Source: Gossypium raimondii
Taxonomy: Eukaryota > Streptophyta > Magnoliopsida > Malvales > Malvaceae
Reading direction: 5' to 3'
DNA length: 64,000 nucleotides
NCBI RefSeq assembly: GCF_025698545.1
Contig: NC_068566.1
Coordinates: 44,681,192-44,745,191, forward strand
In this document: piece after piece, positions 47,536 to 58,712 of the stretch
How positions within the stretch are numbered: the first letter of the stretch is position 1
Layout: each line of letters starts with the position of its first letter
Notes under the pieces: model-generated
Told to the model about the DNA's origin: nothing
What the model saw: only the letters and a program-made list of their open reading frames with translations
Database searches by the model: none
Program-made: the position numbers and the translations under genes

Positions 47536-49660
47536 TGTCGAAACCATTTTTTGAAAAAATAAAAGTTTTAAGTTGTCGACTTTAAAAAATGAAAATTGGG
47601 AGTCGCCACCAATCTTTTATTAAGGTGTGATTGGATCACCTAAAAAAACGGCTTTGGTCTATGAGTTTTAGAAAAACAGATCCGGGAGTCAGTTACATAC
47701 GAGGAAGGATTAGCACCCTCGTAACGCCCAAAATTGGTACCTAGTTAATTAATTAGTGTCTTAATGTCAAAAATTTGAAAAATATAATCCTTAGCAAAAA
47801 CTTAAAAACGTTACTTATTAAAACCCTTATCATTTCGAAGAAAGAAAATGTCACACCCAATGCGTTAGGGCACAACATTCTAATTTCCTCAAAAATGAAT
47901 TAGTCTAAAACTCGTGTAATAAAAATTTAAAAGAATATTCATTTGTTTAAGATTTAACAAATCGCGGCCCAATACGTTAGGGCACAATTCCTCAAAATCC
48001 CAAACTTGAAATATTTCCTTTATTATTATTTTTTCAAAAAATCTTTGTCTCGAAAAATCAATACGTCACATCCAATACGTTAGGATACAACATATTTAAC
48101 TCCCCAACAACAAGCTTTTTATTTTATATATTTTTTATTAATGAGCAACCTTCGATCGTTGGATTTAACGAAGAAAATCGGAACCCAATACGTTAGGGCT
48201 CAATTTCCTTGAAAATCCTAAATACGAGTGTTATCTCAATTTTGAAAATTTTAAAATCGAAAAAAATGATGTGATGCTACATTAAATATAAAATGTAATA
48301 ATAAATACAACAATGACATAGAAATAAACGAAATTAATGTACATAAACAACGACATGTAAAATATCAAATGAATATAAATGAAAACATAAATCAATAAGC
48401 AAATGAAGGAAATAAACAAAAAATATAAAGAGAAAAGGTACAAAATATATATACATTTGAAATTATGAAGAATAAAAGACATAAAGATAATTTACTCATA
48501 AAATTTTGGGTTATAAAACTTATATATATATAAAATACATAATGCATTTATGAAAACAAGGAAAATATAAATATATACATATAAAATATATTCATGCATT
48601 TACAAAAAATGAAATATATAAGTATAATATAAAACGTGGAAAATATTTATAATAAGCTTTGAATGGAGTATAAATATATGTGTATATATTACAAAATGTA
48701 TAAACATATAAAAATCATAGAATATGGGCAAACGTATAAATATTATGAAATATAAATGTGTATATATATATATATGTATAAAAACTATGAAAATAAAATA
48801 ATAATAAAGTATGTATATAATATGTATATATATATTAAAACGTTTAAAATAGATATGTATATATATTAACATGCATATGAGCACATATATGTAGGTATAA
48901 TAATAATAATATATAATATAATAATAAAATTAATAATAATAAAATTAATAAAATAGACTAAAAACCTAAAATGAAAGATTAATGATTAAATTGAAAATCA
49001 ACATAATTTAAAAAAAAATGAAGGGCCCAATTAAAAGGCGCGAATAACTCATAGGGTTCAAATGAGAAAATATTTCCATCCTTTGAAACGCGTCACTTTA
49101 TTAGGGCTAAATAAAATAAATAAATAAAATTCGCAGTGGTATCACCTTCTCCCTTTTTTAAAATCGTAAATAAGTAGAAAATAATCGAAAAAGAAAAAAA
49201 AAAGAAAACAGTAAGCCACCTTTAAAAAATTGCCAATCGTTCTCCATTTTTTATTGATTCTTTTTTTTTTCTAACAATGAAGGGAGAGGCCTCTATTTAT
49301 AGCTGAGCCTCCCCAAATCCAACGGTACAGATCAATTACATCAACGGCTAAGATTAAAAGGTATCTACAAATTAAATCTCTAAGATTACAAAATCATATC
49401 TTTTAAGATTGCATATATCATATCTAAGATTGTATATCCTCGAAAATTATGTTTCCATATTGAGCCCGGGCTAAAATTGAGTATTGGATCTTGGATTTTC
49501 TTACTGGAACTATAATGCCTAATAACGTCTTGAAAAGCGGTTTGATAAGAGAAAAGATAATTATGAATAAAATTAACCTTTTAGGTGCGCAAAGGCGAAG
49601 ACCTTCCCCCAATGGGAAGCAATGAAGGTACAGTCTGATGGTCTCCTTCATCTAAAACAA
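47536..49660 (-). mobile_element. Long LTR (copy A) of a gypsy-type family
   Basis: The left edge reads TGTCGAAACCATTTT at 47536. It is followed by GGGAGTCGCCACCAATCTTT, GGTGTGATTGGATCACCTA, and a GATCCGGGAGT.AGTTAC block. All of these recur at 51177-51400. On the minus strand CTATAAATAG (49293-49302) is a good TATA box, so the LTR most likely reads on the minus strand with its 3' end at 47536. Four copies of a CCAATACGTTAGGGCACAA word occur at 47856-48202. The right edge is not resolved (49660 is a minimum). The interior from 48280 to 48990 is almost pure AT. Confidence 0.6.
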
Positions 49661-50569
49661 CAAAAATAAAATAACAAATAATAAGACTAAGATTTTTTAT
49701 ATGGTTAAAAAATAATCTTATGTTTGCAAGGCATACTTAAAAATGAATCTACAATAAAATCTCACAAGTAATTTAAGTCCAAACTACCCACCGATCACTC
49801 TCCTCCCCAACACTTTCCTTCAAGAATAAAATAATCACTTAACCGATCAAGTGAAATTACAAAGCAAATGCCCAAAAGCAATTGTTCCTAATTCAACCAG
49901 ATATGGTCTCAATTCCCTTCTGCATCAAGGATGATGTCAAGCCTTATAGGCAAGGCAAGTAATATTAAATTCAATCTTTCATGACCACCTTCATTATCCT
50001 CCTATATTTGAATTTGAAATACCATATTTGTTTTAAAAATTAAATATAGTCAGGCATCACCTTATCCGATCGATCAAATGATTAGTAGTATCTAATAATA
50101 CAATTCGAAAGTTTCCCACAAAACACATATCTAGTTTCACTTTTACAAAAAAAATCATATATTTATGATCTAATTTTACAAATCAAAAATGTTTGTCATA
50201 AGCATCGTTGAAACTAATATGGCCACAAATAGTTTAGATAGTAAATATTCTAACAATTTTCTCTTTTAACATTTGTGACAAAATCTTACAACAAATAACA
50301 CACTCAATCAACATCCAGCATCAACAAATCATCAAGCATCATAAGCAAGAAATTTAACATTAAAAAGTCATGCATAAGTCTTAACATATCAAGTGTTGGC
50401 AGTATAAAAGTTGTAGGAGTCCCTAAGCAAATGACAGTGGGCTGGCAAGTGACAACGTATTTGAACTTCAGCCCATACCCCACATGTTTATATTAATAAT
50501 TTTTTAGTTAAAATACTATGTATAAATGCTTAAATTAATTAGTGTCTAGCCAAAACCATTTTGACACCA
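49661..50569. other. Unassigned AT-rich repeat-like stretch
   Basis: Probably LTR or internal retroelement DNA, but no motif or coding frame allows a firm call. Confidence 0.3.
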
Positions 50570-50626
50570 AATGTAATAGTCTTATACCAGGTTCGTACGA
50601 TCGGACCGAGTATAGGAGTGTTACAC
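50570..50626 (+). mobile_element. Short LTR end (…GGAGTGTTACA)
   Basis: Matches the last 50 or so bases of the LTR ending at 10247: GTACGATCGGACCGAGTATAGGAGTGTTACA. Only the terminus is recognisable. It ends about 100 bases upstream of the MES start codon, so retroelement DNA now forms the MES promoter region. Confidence 0.5.
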
Positions 50627-51176
50627 AATCCAAACAAAGATTACTCTCGCTAAAGAAAATAAATAGAACGATGGTTAAGCGTCAGCTATAGAAAGTCGAC
50701 ATTCTTCATAGGAAAGTGAGCAGAGCAAGACATGAGCGAGACAACTGAAAAGCTTCACTTCGTTGTGGTGCATGTGTTCGGTCATGGAGCCTGGTGCTGG
50801 TATAAAATCAGGAGTCTACTGGAAGCATCAGGCTACAAGGTCAGCTGTATTGACCTTAAAGGTTCGGGTATGGATCCATCCGATCCCAACACCATCTTCA
50901 GTTTCCAAGACTATAACAAACCCCTGATTGACCTCCTCTCCAACTTACCTCACAACGAAAAGGTCATCCTCATCCAATTAGTTTAGTAGTAACCCTACAA
51001 ACTTTACCGTTACTACTCTTAAAGGATTTGCTAATATATATTAATTAGTTTGGCTATGGCAGGTGATACTGGTCGGACACAGTGCTGGAGGTATGAGCTT
51101 AACCTATGCCATACACAGGTTTTCTAAGAAAATTCGTATGGCCATTTATGTCGCCGCTACTATGCTCAAGCATGGG

Positions 51177-52370
51177 TGTCAAAACCATCTTTTGAAAAAC
51201 AAAAAATTTTAGGTTGTCGACTTTTTAAAAAATTTAAATTGGGAGTCGCCACCAATCTTTATTAGGGTGTGATTGGATCACCTAAAAAACGGCTTTGGTC
51301 TACGAGTTTTAGAAAAACGGATCCGGGAGTTAGTTACGTATGAGGAAGGATTAGCACCCTCGTAACGCCCAAAATTGGTACCTAGTTAATTAATTAGTGT
51401 CTTAAGGTCGAGAATTTGGAAAAAACGTAATCCTTAGCAAAACTTAAAAGGCTACGTATTAAGACCTTTATTATTTCAGAGAAAGAAGATACCACACCCA
51501 ATGCGTTAGGGCACAGCATTTTAATTTTCCCCAAAATGAATTGGGCCAAAATACTTGTACAATAAAATTTTAAAAGAACATCCACTTATCCAAGATTTAA
51601 GAAATAATACGTTAAGGCACGATTCCTCTAGAATCCCAAACTCGGAATATTTCCTTTACTTTAAAAGAACATCCACTTATCCAAGATTTAAGAAATCACA
51701 CCCAATACGTTAGGGCACAATTCCTTTAAAATCTCAAACTCGGAATATTTCCTTTATTGTTTTTAGAAAAAAAATTCATTTCGAGAAATCAATGCGTCAC
51801 ATCCAATACGTTAGGACACAACGTGTTGAATTCCCAGTAATGAATTCTTATTTTTTGATTAAAGAGAAATGCTCGATTGTTAGACTTAACGAAGAAAATC
51901 GGAACCCAATACGTTAGGGCTCAATTTCCTTGAAAATCCTAAATTCAAGCATTCTCTCAATTTTGAAAAGTTTGAAATCGAGTGAAGAATGATGTGATGC
52001 TATATTAAATATACAATGCAATAATAAATATTACAAAGGCCTAGAAATAATATAAATAAATCAATAAATAAAATCAATATACATAATAAAAATAATCACA
52101 TACAAAATATCAAATAAATCATAAAAAACAATTCTTTTTAACATATAAACGAAAACATGAATTAATAATCGAATGAAGAAAATAAACAAAATATAAAGAA
52201 TAAAAGGCACATAATATATACATTGAAATTAAAAGCCATACACATAATTTACATATGTAACTTTGGATTAAAATTTATAAAAGCAGAATATATAATGCAT
52301 TTGTGAAAATAAAATATAAATTATAAAGTAAGTGTTAAAAAATACATATATTTGAGCATTTAAAAAAAGG
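51177..52370 (-). mobile_element. Long LTR (copy B), left part, inserted in MES exon 2
   Basis: Starts TGTCAAAACCATC at 51177 and runs colinear with copy A (47536 onward) until about 52370, where a LINE is inserted; it resumes at about 58031. Like copy A it carries the CCAATACGTTAGGGCACAA words, here five copies (51497-51923). One extra copy comes from a tandem duplication of about 90 bases (51572-51661 and 51662 onward share AAAAGAACATCCACTTATCC). Confidence 0.7.
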
Positions 52371-52508
52371 GGTAGGTCTGCCGCTCTTGGCACGGTTTTG
52401 GTCTGCCGTCTGGCACGGGAATCTTTTTTATTTACGTCACTTTTAGGGTTTTGTCTTCTTTATTGGGTTTTGTCTTCTTGTTAGTTAGCGCTGGATTGTG
52501 GGAGTACA

Positions 52509-53654
52509 ATGGAAGATGCGATGGCAAATCTGAAACTATTGGATGATGAGGAAGAAGTGATTCATGAAGTTACAGGAGAGGAGAGTTCTATCTTTCAGTT
52601 TTGCTTGGTGGGTAGGTGCCTTACAGACAGTGTGGTCCATTTTCCGTCTTTGCGCAATACTATGGCGGATCTTTGGCATCCAATCGGAGGGATCTGTATT
52701 ACGGAGGCGGGGGAGAAGAGGTATCTGTTTCAATTTTTTAATGTGATTGATTTTGATAGGGTTAAAACAGGAACCCCATGGTTTTTCAACAACCATTTAC
52801 TTATTCTTCAAACAATACCGGAAGGGGTAAATCCGGCAGCAATGGATTTAAGATTTACGGAGTTTTGGATGCAAGTCCATGGTTTACCACCGGGATCGAT
52901 GGATGAATCGATGGCAAAACAGTTTGGGAATTTTTGTGGGGAGTACATTGAGTATAATACGACTTTTCCAACATTGGGATCTCAGGTTTTTTTGCGAATA
53001 AGAGTTCGCCTAGACGTTACTGCACCATTAAAACGGAAAAAGAAAGTTTTGATTGGAAAGTCTTTGATTATGTATGCTAGATTCAAATATGAGAAACTCA
53101 GCCTGTTTTGTTTCATTTGTGGAAGATTAGGTCATGGTGAGAGCTTTTTCCCTCTTCGATTGCAAATTGAACCTTCCAAAATAATTTTTGGTTGGGATTT
53201 ATCTTTGCGTGCGGCGTCAAGACGTCGAAATACAATGGACAGTAGATGGTTAAGGTCTGCAGATGGGACCCTGTATGTTTCAAATTTGGGTGGACACTCC
53301 AATCAAAGTAGTCTGTTATATGAGGAGAAAATGTCAGGATGGTCTTCTAGGAGTGCGACTGAAAATCAAAACATAGATCCTAATATGGTTCAGTTGGGTG
53401 CCGAACGCTATGGTGGGAGTAACAGAGATCGATTGGGGTTTGATGGTGGGGATGTCTGAATGGGGAATGTTGGAGATGTGTCTGGGTCGATGGAGTTGTT
53501 TTCTAATGAGGAGGAAGACCCTATAACACTCTTGGAAGGCAAGAAAAAGCAACGTATAATGGAGAGCTCGAGGTTGCCATTGGAGACTATTGGTGGATCA
53601 GGACATGGGGATGTTTCGGCTAGCTCTGGTGACCAGAGCAGCCGAGCTCAATGA
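52509..53654 (+). pseudogene. LINE ORF1 (DUF4283 plus CCHC zinc knuckle), one internal stop
   Basis: The frame encodes a DUF4283-type N-terminal domain (about residues 20-170, with FRFTEFWMQVHGLP- and KRKKKVLIGKSLIMYARFKYEKL-like blocks). A zinc knuckle, CFICGRLGHGESFFP, follows, in which the fourth ligand cysteine is replaced by Phe. An in-frame TGA at 53457-53459 interrupts the frame, and the same frame then continues to the TGA at 53652-53654. Family ORF1 proteins bind the LINE RNA as chaperones. The final stop overlaps the ORF2 start in an ATGA. Confidence 0.8.
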
Positions 53655-56600
53655 AAATCTTAAGTTGGAACGTTCGAGGTTTGGGGAGACCGCGAACTGT
53701 TAAGAGGCTCAGGAATAAGTTAAGAGCCATAAATCCCCGAATTTTGTTTCTTATGAAAACAAAATTAGATCCGAAAAGGATGGAAAGGGTACGGATGAAG
53801 TGTGGCTTTGAAAACGAAATCGATGTTGGGGCTACTGGTACTAAAGGGGGACTATCGCTGGGTTGGAAAGGAAACGATCTAGTGCAACTCAGAAGCTTTT
53901 CCTTGTTCCACATTGATGTTGATATAAATGATGTTGAAGGTGGTGATATTTGGAGGTTTACAGGGTTCTATGGGCATCCGGATGGCAGCTATAGAAGAGA
54001 ATCACGGAGTCTACTTCGCCAACTAAGTCTTGATCAATCTACTCCTTGGGTGGTTATGGGAGATTTTAATGAAATTATGAGTTCTTTTGAAAAGAAGGGT
54101 GGGCGTTTACGATCGGATCGGAAAATGAAGGAGTTTCGTGAGGCTCTGGAGGAGTGCAATCTTAAGGATCTAGGATTTATAGGAAGATGGTTTACATGGG
54201 AACGTGGTCGTTTTGCCTCGACAAATATAAGGGAACGACTGGATCGGGGAGTTGCAACGTTAAATTGGTTGAACAGGTTTCCCGGATACAGGGTTAAACA
54301 TTTAAGTCATTCTTTTTCTGATCACTGTCCCATTCTGCTTGATTCGATGGGTATCGTAAGGACCAATGAGGCTAACCATGGAACTGATTTTCGGTTTGAA
54401 GCCAAGTGGTGTTTGAATAGTTCTTTTGAAGAGATGATCTCAAAATGGTGTGGTGAAAACTCTGGCAGTGTTCTGGATAAATTAGGTAGGTTGGGCAGTC
54501 AAATACTCCGTTGGAGGAAGTTATCTGATAAGGCAGACAAGAAGAAAAGACTGGGTTTAGAAAATCGACTGTCTATGTTGTATAAACAGGATATTTCTGA
54601 TGAGGTGCTGACAGAAATTACGGAGCTTCAAATAGGACTAAATTTAGAAGCGGACAAAGAAGAACTTTTTTGGGAACAACGTGCGCGGGTGAATTGGCTA
54701 AAGAATGGGGATAGAAATACTACATTTTTTCATAAGGTAGCCGTGCAACATCATCTTCGAGGTAGAGTTATGAATTTACAAGATGATACTGGAAGATCAG
54801 TTAATTCGAATGAAGATTTTGTTACGATAGCCTCAAATTTTTATAGCAAATTGTTTACTGCCTCATATGTGGAGTCGGATGATAGATTATTTGGGTTAGT
54901 TGAGGAAAGGGTAACGAAGTGTATGAATGATGAGTTGTTACAGGAGTTTGTTGAGGATGAGATCGTGCAAGCAGTAAAGCAGATGGCACCTTTGAAGGCA
55001 CCTGGTGTTGACGGTTTTCATGCAGTATTTTTCCAACGATACTGGCATATTGTTGGTCCGAAGTTTCAAGTTCTTTAGCATTTTTTTGAAGGAGAGGTGA
55101 GATTGGAGAAATAAATAAAACACGCATTGTTCTCATTCCAAAAGTTGATAAGCCAAATGATATGACTCAGTTCAGACTGATAAGTCTCTGTAATGTGATC
55201 TACAAGATTATTGCAAAAGTGCTGGTGAATCGTATGAGCAGTAAGTTGGGACAATGTATAAATGAGGCCCAGGGGGCTTTTATTCCGGGTCGCCTAATTT
55301 CTGATAACGTTTTAATTGCCTATGAAGTTCTGCACTCATTAAAGATGAAGAAACGCGGTAAAAAATGTCATTTTGCGCTCAAACTGAACATAAGTAAGGC
55401 ATATGATCGTGTTGAATGGGATTTTTTGGCAGGTATGATGACACATTTGGGGTTTTACAATGATTGGATTGTTTTAATTATGCGTTGCGTGTGTTCTGTG
55501 ACATACTCGGTTAGTATTAATGGCTACCATGGCGATTGGTTTTCCCCTTCTAGAGGCTTAAGGCAAGGAGATCCGCTTAGTCCTTATTTGTTCCTGATAT
55601 GTGTAGAGGGGTTTTCAGCCCTTATAAATGATGCAAGTAATAAAGGAAGGATGGTAGGAGCAACAATTGGAAGGGAAAGATTTGCAGTGAACCACCTATT
55701 TTTTGCGGATGACTGTCTCTTATTTGGAGATGCATCTCCCGAGGGAGCAAGAATTGTCCGGGAGGTTATTTGTGAATATGAAAAGGCGTCAGGTCAACGG
55801 GTGAATTTTGATAAGTCGCTCATCTATTTTGGGGCTAATGTGAACGATGAGACAAATGCGGCTATTGTAAATCAGCTTGATGTTCGAGTGGCTTCAAACC
55901 CAGAGAAGTATTTAGGTTTGCCGATGATGGTAGGGAGGAAGAAAAAATGGGCTTTTGCAAATTATGTGGACAGATTCCGAAAACGGGTTGACGGTTGGAG
56001 TGTGCATTATCTATCTATGAGGGGAAAAGAGGTTTTCATAAAGTCGGTTCTGCAGGCTTTGACAACTTATGTGATGCAATGTTTCCTTTTACCAAAGGCT
56101 GTCTGTCAAAAACTTGAGGGAGTTACGAATAAATTTTGGTGGACTAATAATAAAACGTCAAAGGGGATCCATTGGAGTACTTGGGAAACTCTATGTAGAC
56201 CAAAATGGTTAGGGGGAATGGGGTTCAGGGATTTGTTTCTGTTCAATAAAGCCTTGTTAGCTAAGCAGGTTTGGCGTATTTTGAATTATCCCAGTTGCCT
56301 TTTAGCTAAAGTATTTAAAGCTCGTTATTTTCCGTTTTCTGACATCTTATCAGCTAAGGTCAGTTCTTACCCGTCATTTACCTGGAGAAGCATTTGCAGT
56401 GCTCGTGAAGTTATTCGGGATGGGCTGGTGTGGCGGGTGGGGAATGGAACCCGCATTAATCTTTAGAATGATCCCTGGTTGCCTGGGAAGGATAATAACA
56501 GAATTCAAGGCCATGATATTATATCTAGATGGACAACGGTTGATCATCTTATTGAGGATACCTGGAACGCTGAGCTCATTCACAAGCTAGTTGATGATGA

Positions 56601-57739
56601 ACAGCGAGCAGAATCCTCTCTATCCCTATTTCGGTCAGTAGTCTAGAAGACATAAAAGTCTGGAAATTCGACGGCACGGGCGAATATATGGTCAAGAGTG
56701 GTTACAGGGCCCTTGTTACAGACTTGTTACAACATAAATCTAATTTATCCTCTGTAACCGAGGTGTACAAAAATTTTTATAAGGGACTATGGGCATTGGA
56801 TATTCCTGCAAAAGTTAAAATACATGTATGGCAGTTGTTCCATAATCTGGTGCCTAGCTACGGGAATCTGGCTCGACGGACACTGTGTGAAGAAGCAGTT
56901 TGCCCACTGTGCAAGACTGAAATGGAATCTCATTCTCACCTCTTGTGGACGTGTAGCAGGGCATTTGGGACGATTTAAAAGTGCAGATTCATCCACCTGT
57001 CGATTCACTGGAGCATAAAGAAAGTTTTGTTAGGACTTTTCTGGCGGGTGATAACAGCACAATGAAGCTTATTGCTATTTCATTATGGAGTCTCTGGCAT
57101 TGTAGGAACAATGTGGTGCATGAAGGTGTTATTTTCTCAAAACAGGAAACTCTAGGTTTTATTCGTGGATATGTATGAGAGTTAAGTTTCCATACAGGGA
57201 ATTTCAGTTCTGGTATTGGAACTGTTGTGAATGAGTTATGGAAGCCACCGAATGATGGCATCATCAAGATTAATTTTGATGCTTCGTTCTCACAGACTAC
57301 AGGGTTAGCTATAACTGCAGTTTTAGCTAGGAATCATAAAGGGGAGGTAATTGGAGGGGAAACTTATCTGGTCAGTAATGTGGCGGATGCTTTTGTGGCG
57401 GAGGCGCGAGCTTGTGAGCGAGCTTTAATTTTTGCACATATAATGGGACTCCGGCGGGTGGAGGTGGAAGGGGATGCACTCTCTGTAATTAAAAATGTCA
57501 GAAGTAAGGAGTTAGGCAAGTCGATTATCAGACCGATCATCTTCCATATTCATCAGTTAAGCAAGGATCTTCGAGCAATTACCTTCAAATTTATGCTTCG
57601 AAAAGTGAATGAGGCGGCGCATGCTTTGGCCATGGAGGGCCGGCGGACAGGGGTTGGCCGGATTTGGACGAACGACATGCCGGAGCTGGTTCAGAAAGTG
57701 GTAAGGAAGGATTGGCTTGCGTGGGAACAGGTGTCTTAG
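53651..57739 (+). pseudogene. LINE ORF2: endonuclease, reverse transcriptase, zinc region, RNase H
   Basis: Domains in order: AP-type endonuclease (53651-54350) with SWNVRG, GDFNE (D138, N140) and SDHCP (D224, H225); reverse transcriptase (about 54900-56000) with [13 protein letters not shown] and the FADD active-site pair (55702-55713); a zf-RVT region (about 56690-56970, CPLC...HLLWTC); and an RNase H domain (57227-57739) with NFDASF, AEARACERAL, VEGDAL and NEAAHALA, which looks intact. The endonuclease catalytic Glu is Lys at residue 36 (MKTKL). The first catalytic Asp of the RT is Asn ([14 protein letters not shown], codon 55387-55389). Stops occur at 55076 and 56463, and the frame shifts near 55080-55160, near 56600-56690 and before 57227. 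These make it a dead copy. Confidence 0.85.
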
Positions 57740-58030
57740 ACGTTGGATGAAGTTTGGCTTTATTATTGGAGAAGGTTTTGTTGAATCTCCATGGTTTTGT
57801 TCAAAGCTTTCGGGTTTCTCTCTTGAAGGAGCAAAGGTTTTTTTTTCCTGAGAGAACCATATTGGCTGGTTTTGGGAGGAATATGAATCACTGCGGCTTT
57901 GCTTTATTTGCTTTATGTTTTCTTTTGTCTTTTCATTTCAATTTCATTGCTTTATGAGGAACAGCTGGTTTTTGTCTTGTTATGGGTGCTTTCTCGATTG
58001 TTGTGTTTTTGCAGTGATTTATAAAATCAG

Positions 58031-58712
58031 TCTATATTCTACTAAAAAATAAATAAATATATTCATATATATATACAAGTATATAAAAATTGGTTAAAAA
58101 TATTAATATGTATACATACATATATATACAAAGATAAATATAATATATATAGATTATAAAAAATAATTATATATAAATAAAATAAAATAAAAATAATTAC
58201 CTCATATTAAAAAATAAATATGTGAAAATATTAGCTTTTAAAAAAATACGCACATAGAAACAAGTATACATATGTATATAGCTAAAATAATAATAATTAC
58301 ATATGAAAATAATAATAATAATAATAATTACATTAACAAAATTAACTAATTTTAAGAAAAATATAAAAAGGATTAAATTGAACTACAAGTAAACAAATTT
58401 GGGGTCAATCTGCAAATAAATAAAATTTAAGAGGACTAAATTGAATGAGTAAATTACATAGAGGGGCTGGAAGAGAAATTTTCCCTTCTCCTCTAAAACG
58501 GTGTTGTTCAAAAGGATTAAATTGGAATTTAAAATAAATAAAAGGGTAAATTAAAAAAAATAAAGAAAACTTAATTACAAAAAACATTAAAAGGCGGAGG
58601 GGCTAAAAAAATAAATAAAATTCGTAGTGGTATCATCTTCTCCCTTTTTTAAAATCGTGAATAAGTAAAAAAAATAATCGAAAGAAAAAAATAGTAAGCC
58701 ACCTTTAAAAAA
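58031..58712 (-). mobile_element. Long LTR (copy B), right part
   Basis: Continues LTR copy B after the LINE. The end (58610-58712) matches copy A at about 49120-49232: AAAATTCG(C/T)AGTGGTATCA, CTTCTCCC, AAAATCGT.AATAAG, and AGTAAGCCACCTTTAAAAAA. It stops at 58712, so the promoter half of the LTR is missing. A copia element without a 5' LTR begins here. Confidence 0.65.

Larger units (their letters stand above)
52371..58030 (+). mobile_element. LINE (non-LTR retrotransposon), nearly full length
   Basis: About 5.66 kb: a GC-richer 5' UTR (52371-52508), ORF1 (52509-53654), ORF2 (53651-57739) and a T-rich 3' UTR with an A-rich end (CTACTAAAAAATAAATAAAT, about 58030). Its flanks align with the two halves of LTR copy B, which fixes it as inserted in that LTR. 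A target duplication is hard to define because both flanks are A-rich. Stops, frameshifts and catalytic changes make it inactive. The remnants at 12.4, 18.0 and 28.9 kb share its protein blocks. Confidence 0.85.

Noticed and set aside
52371-58030. Target-site duplication of the LINE
   Set aside because: Left ATTTAAAAAAA and right CTAAAAAAT are both A-rich, so a true duplication cannot be told from chance and the poly-A tail.
58310-58335. Regular spaced AAT repeats as a possible CRISPR-like or satellite array
   Set aside because: It is a simple AAT microsatellite inside LTR copy B.
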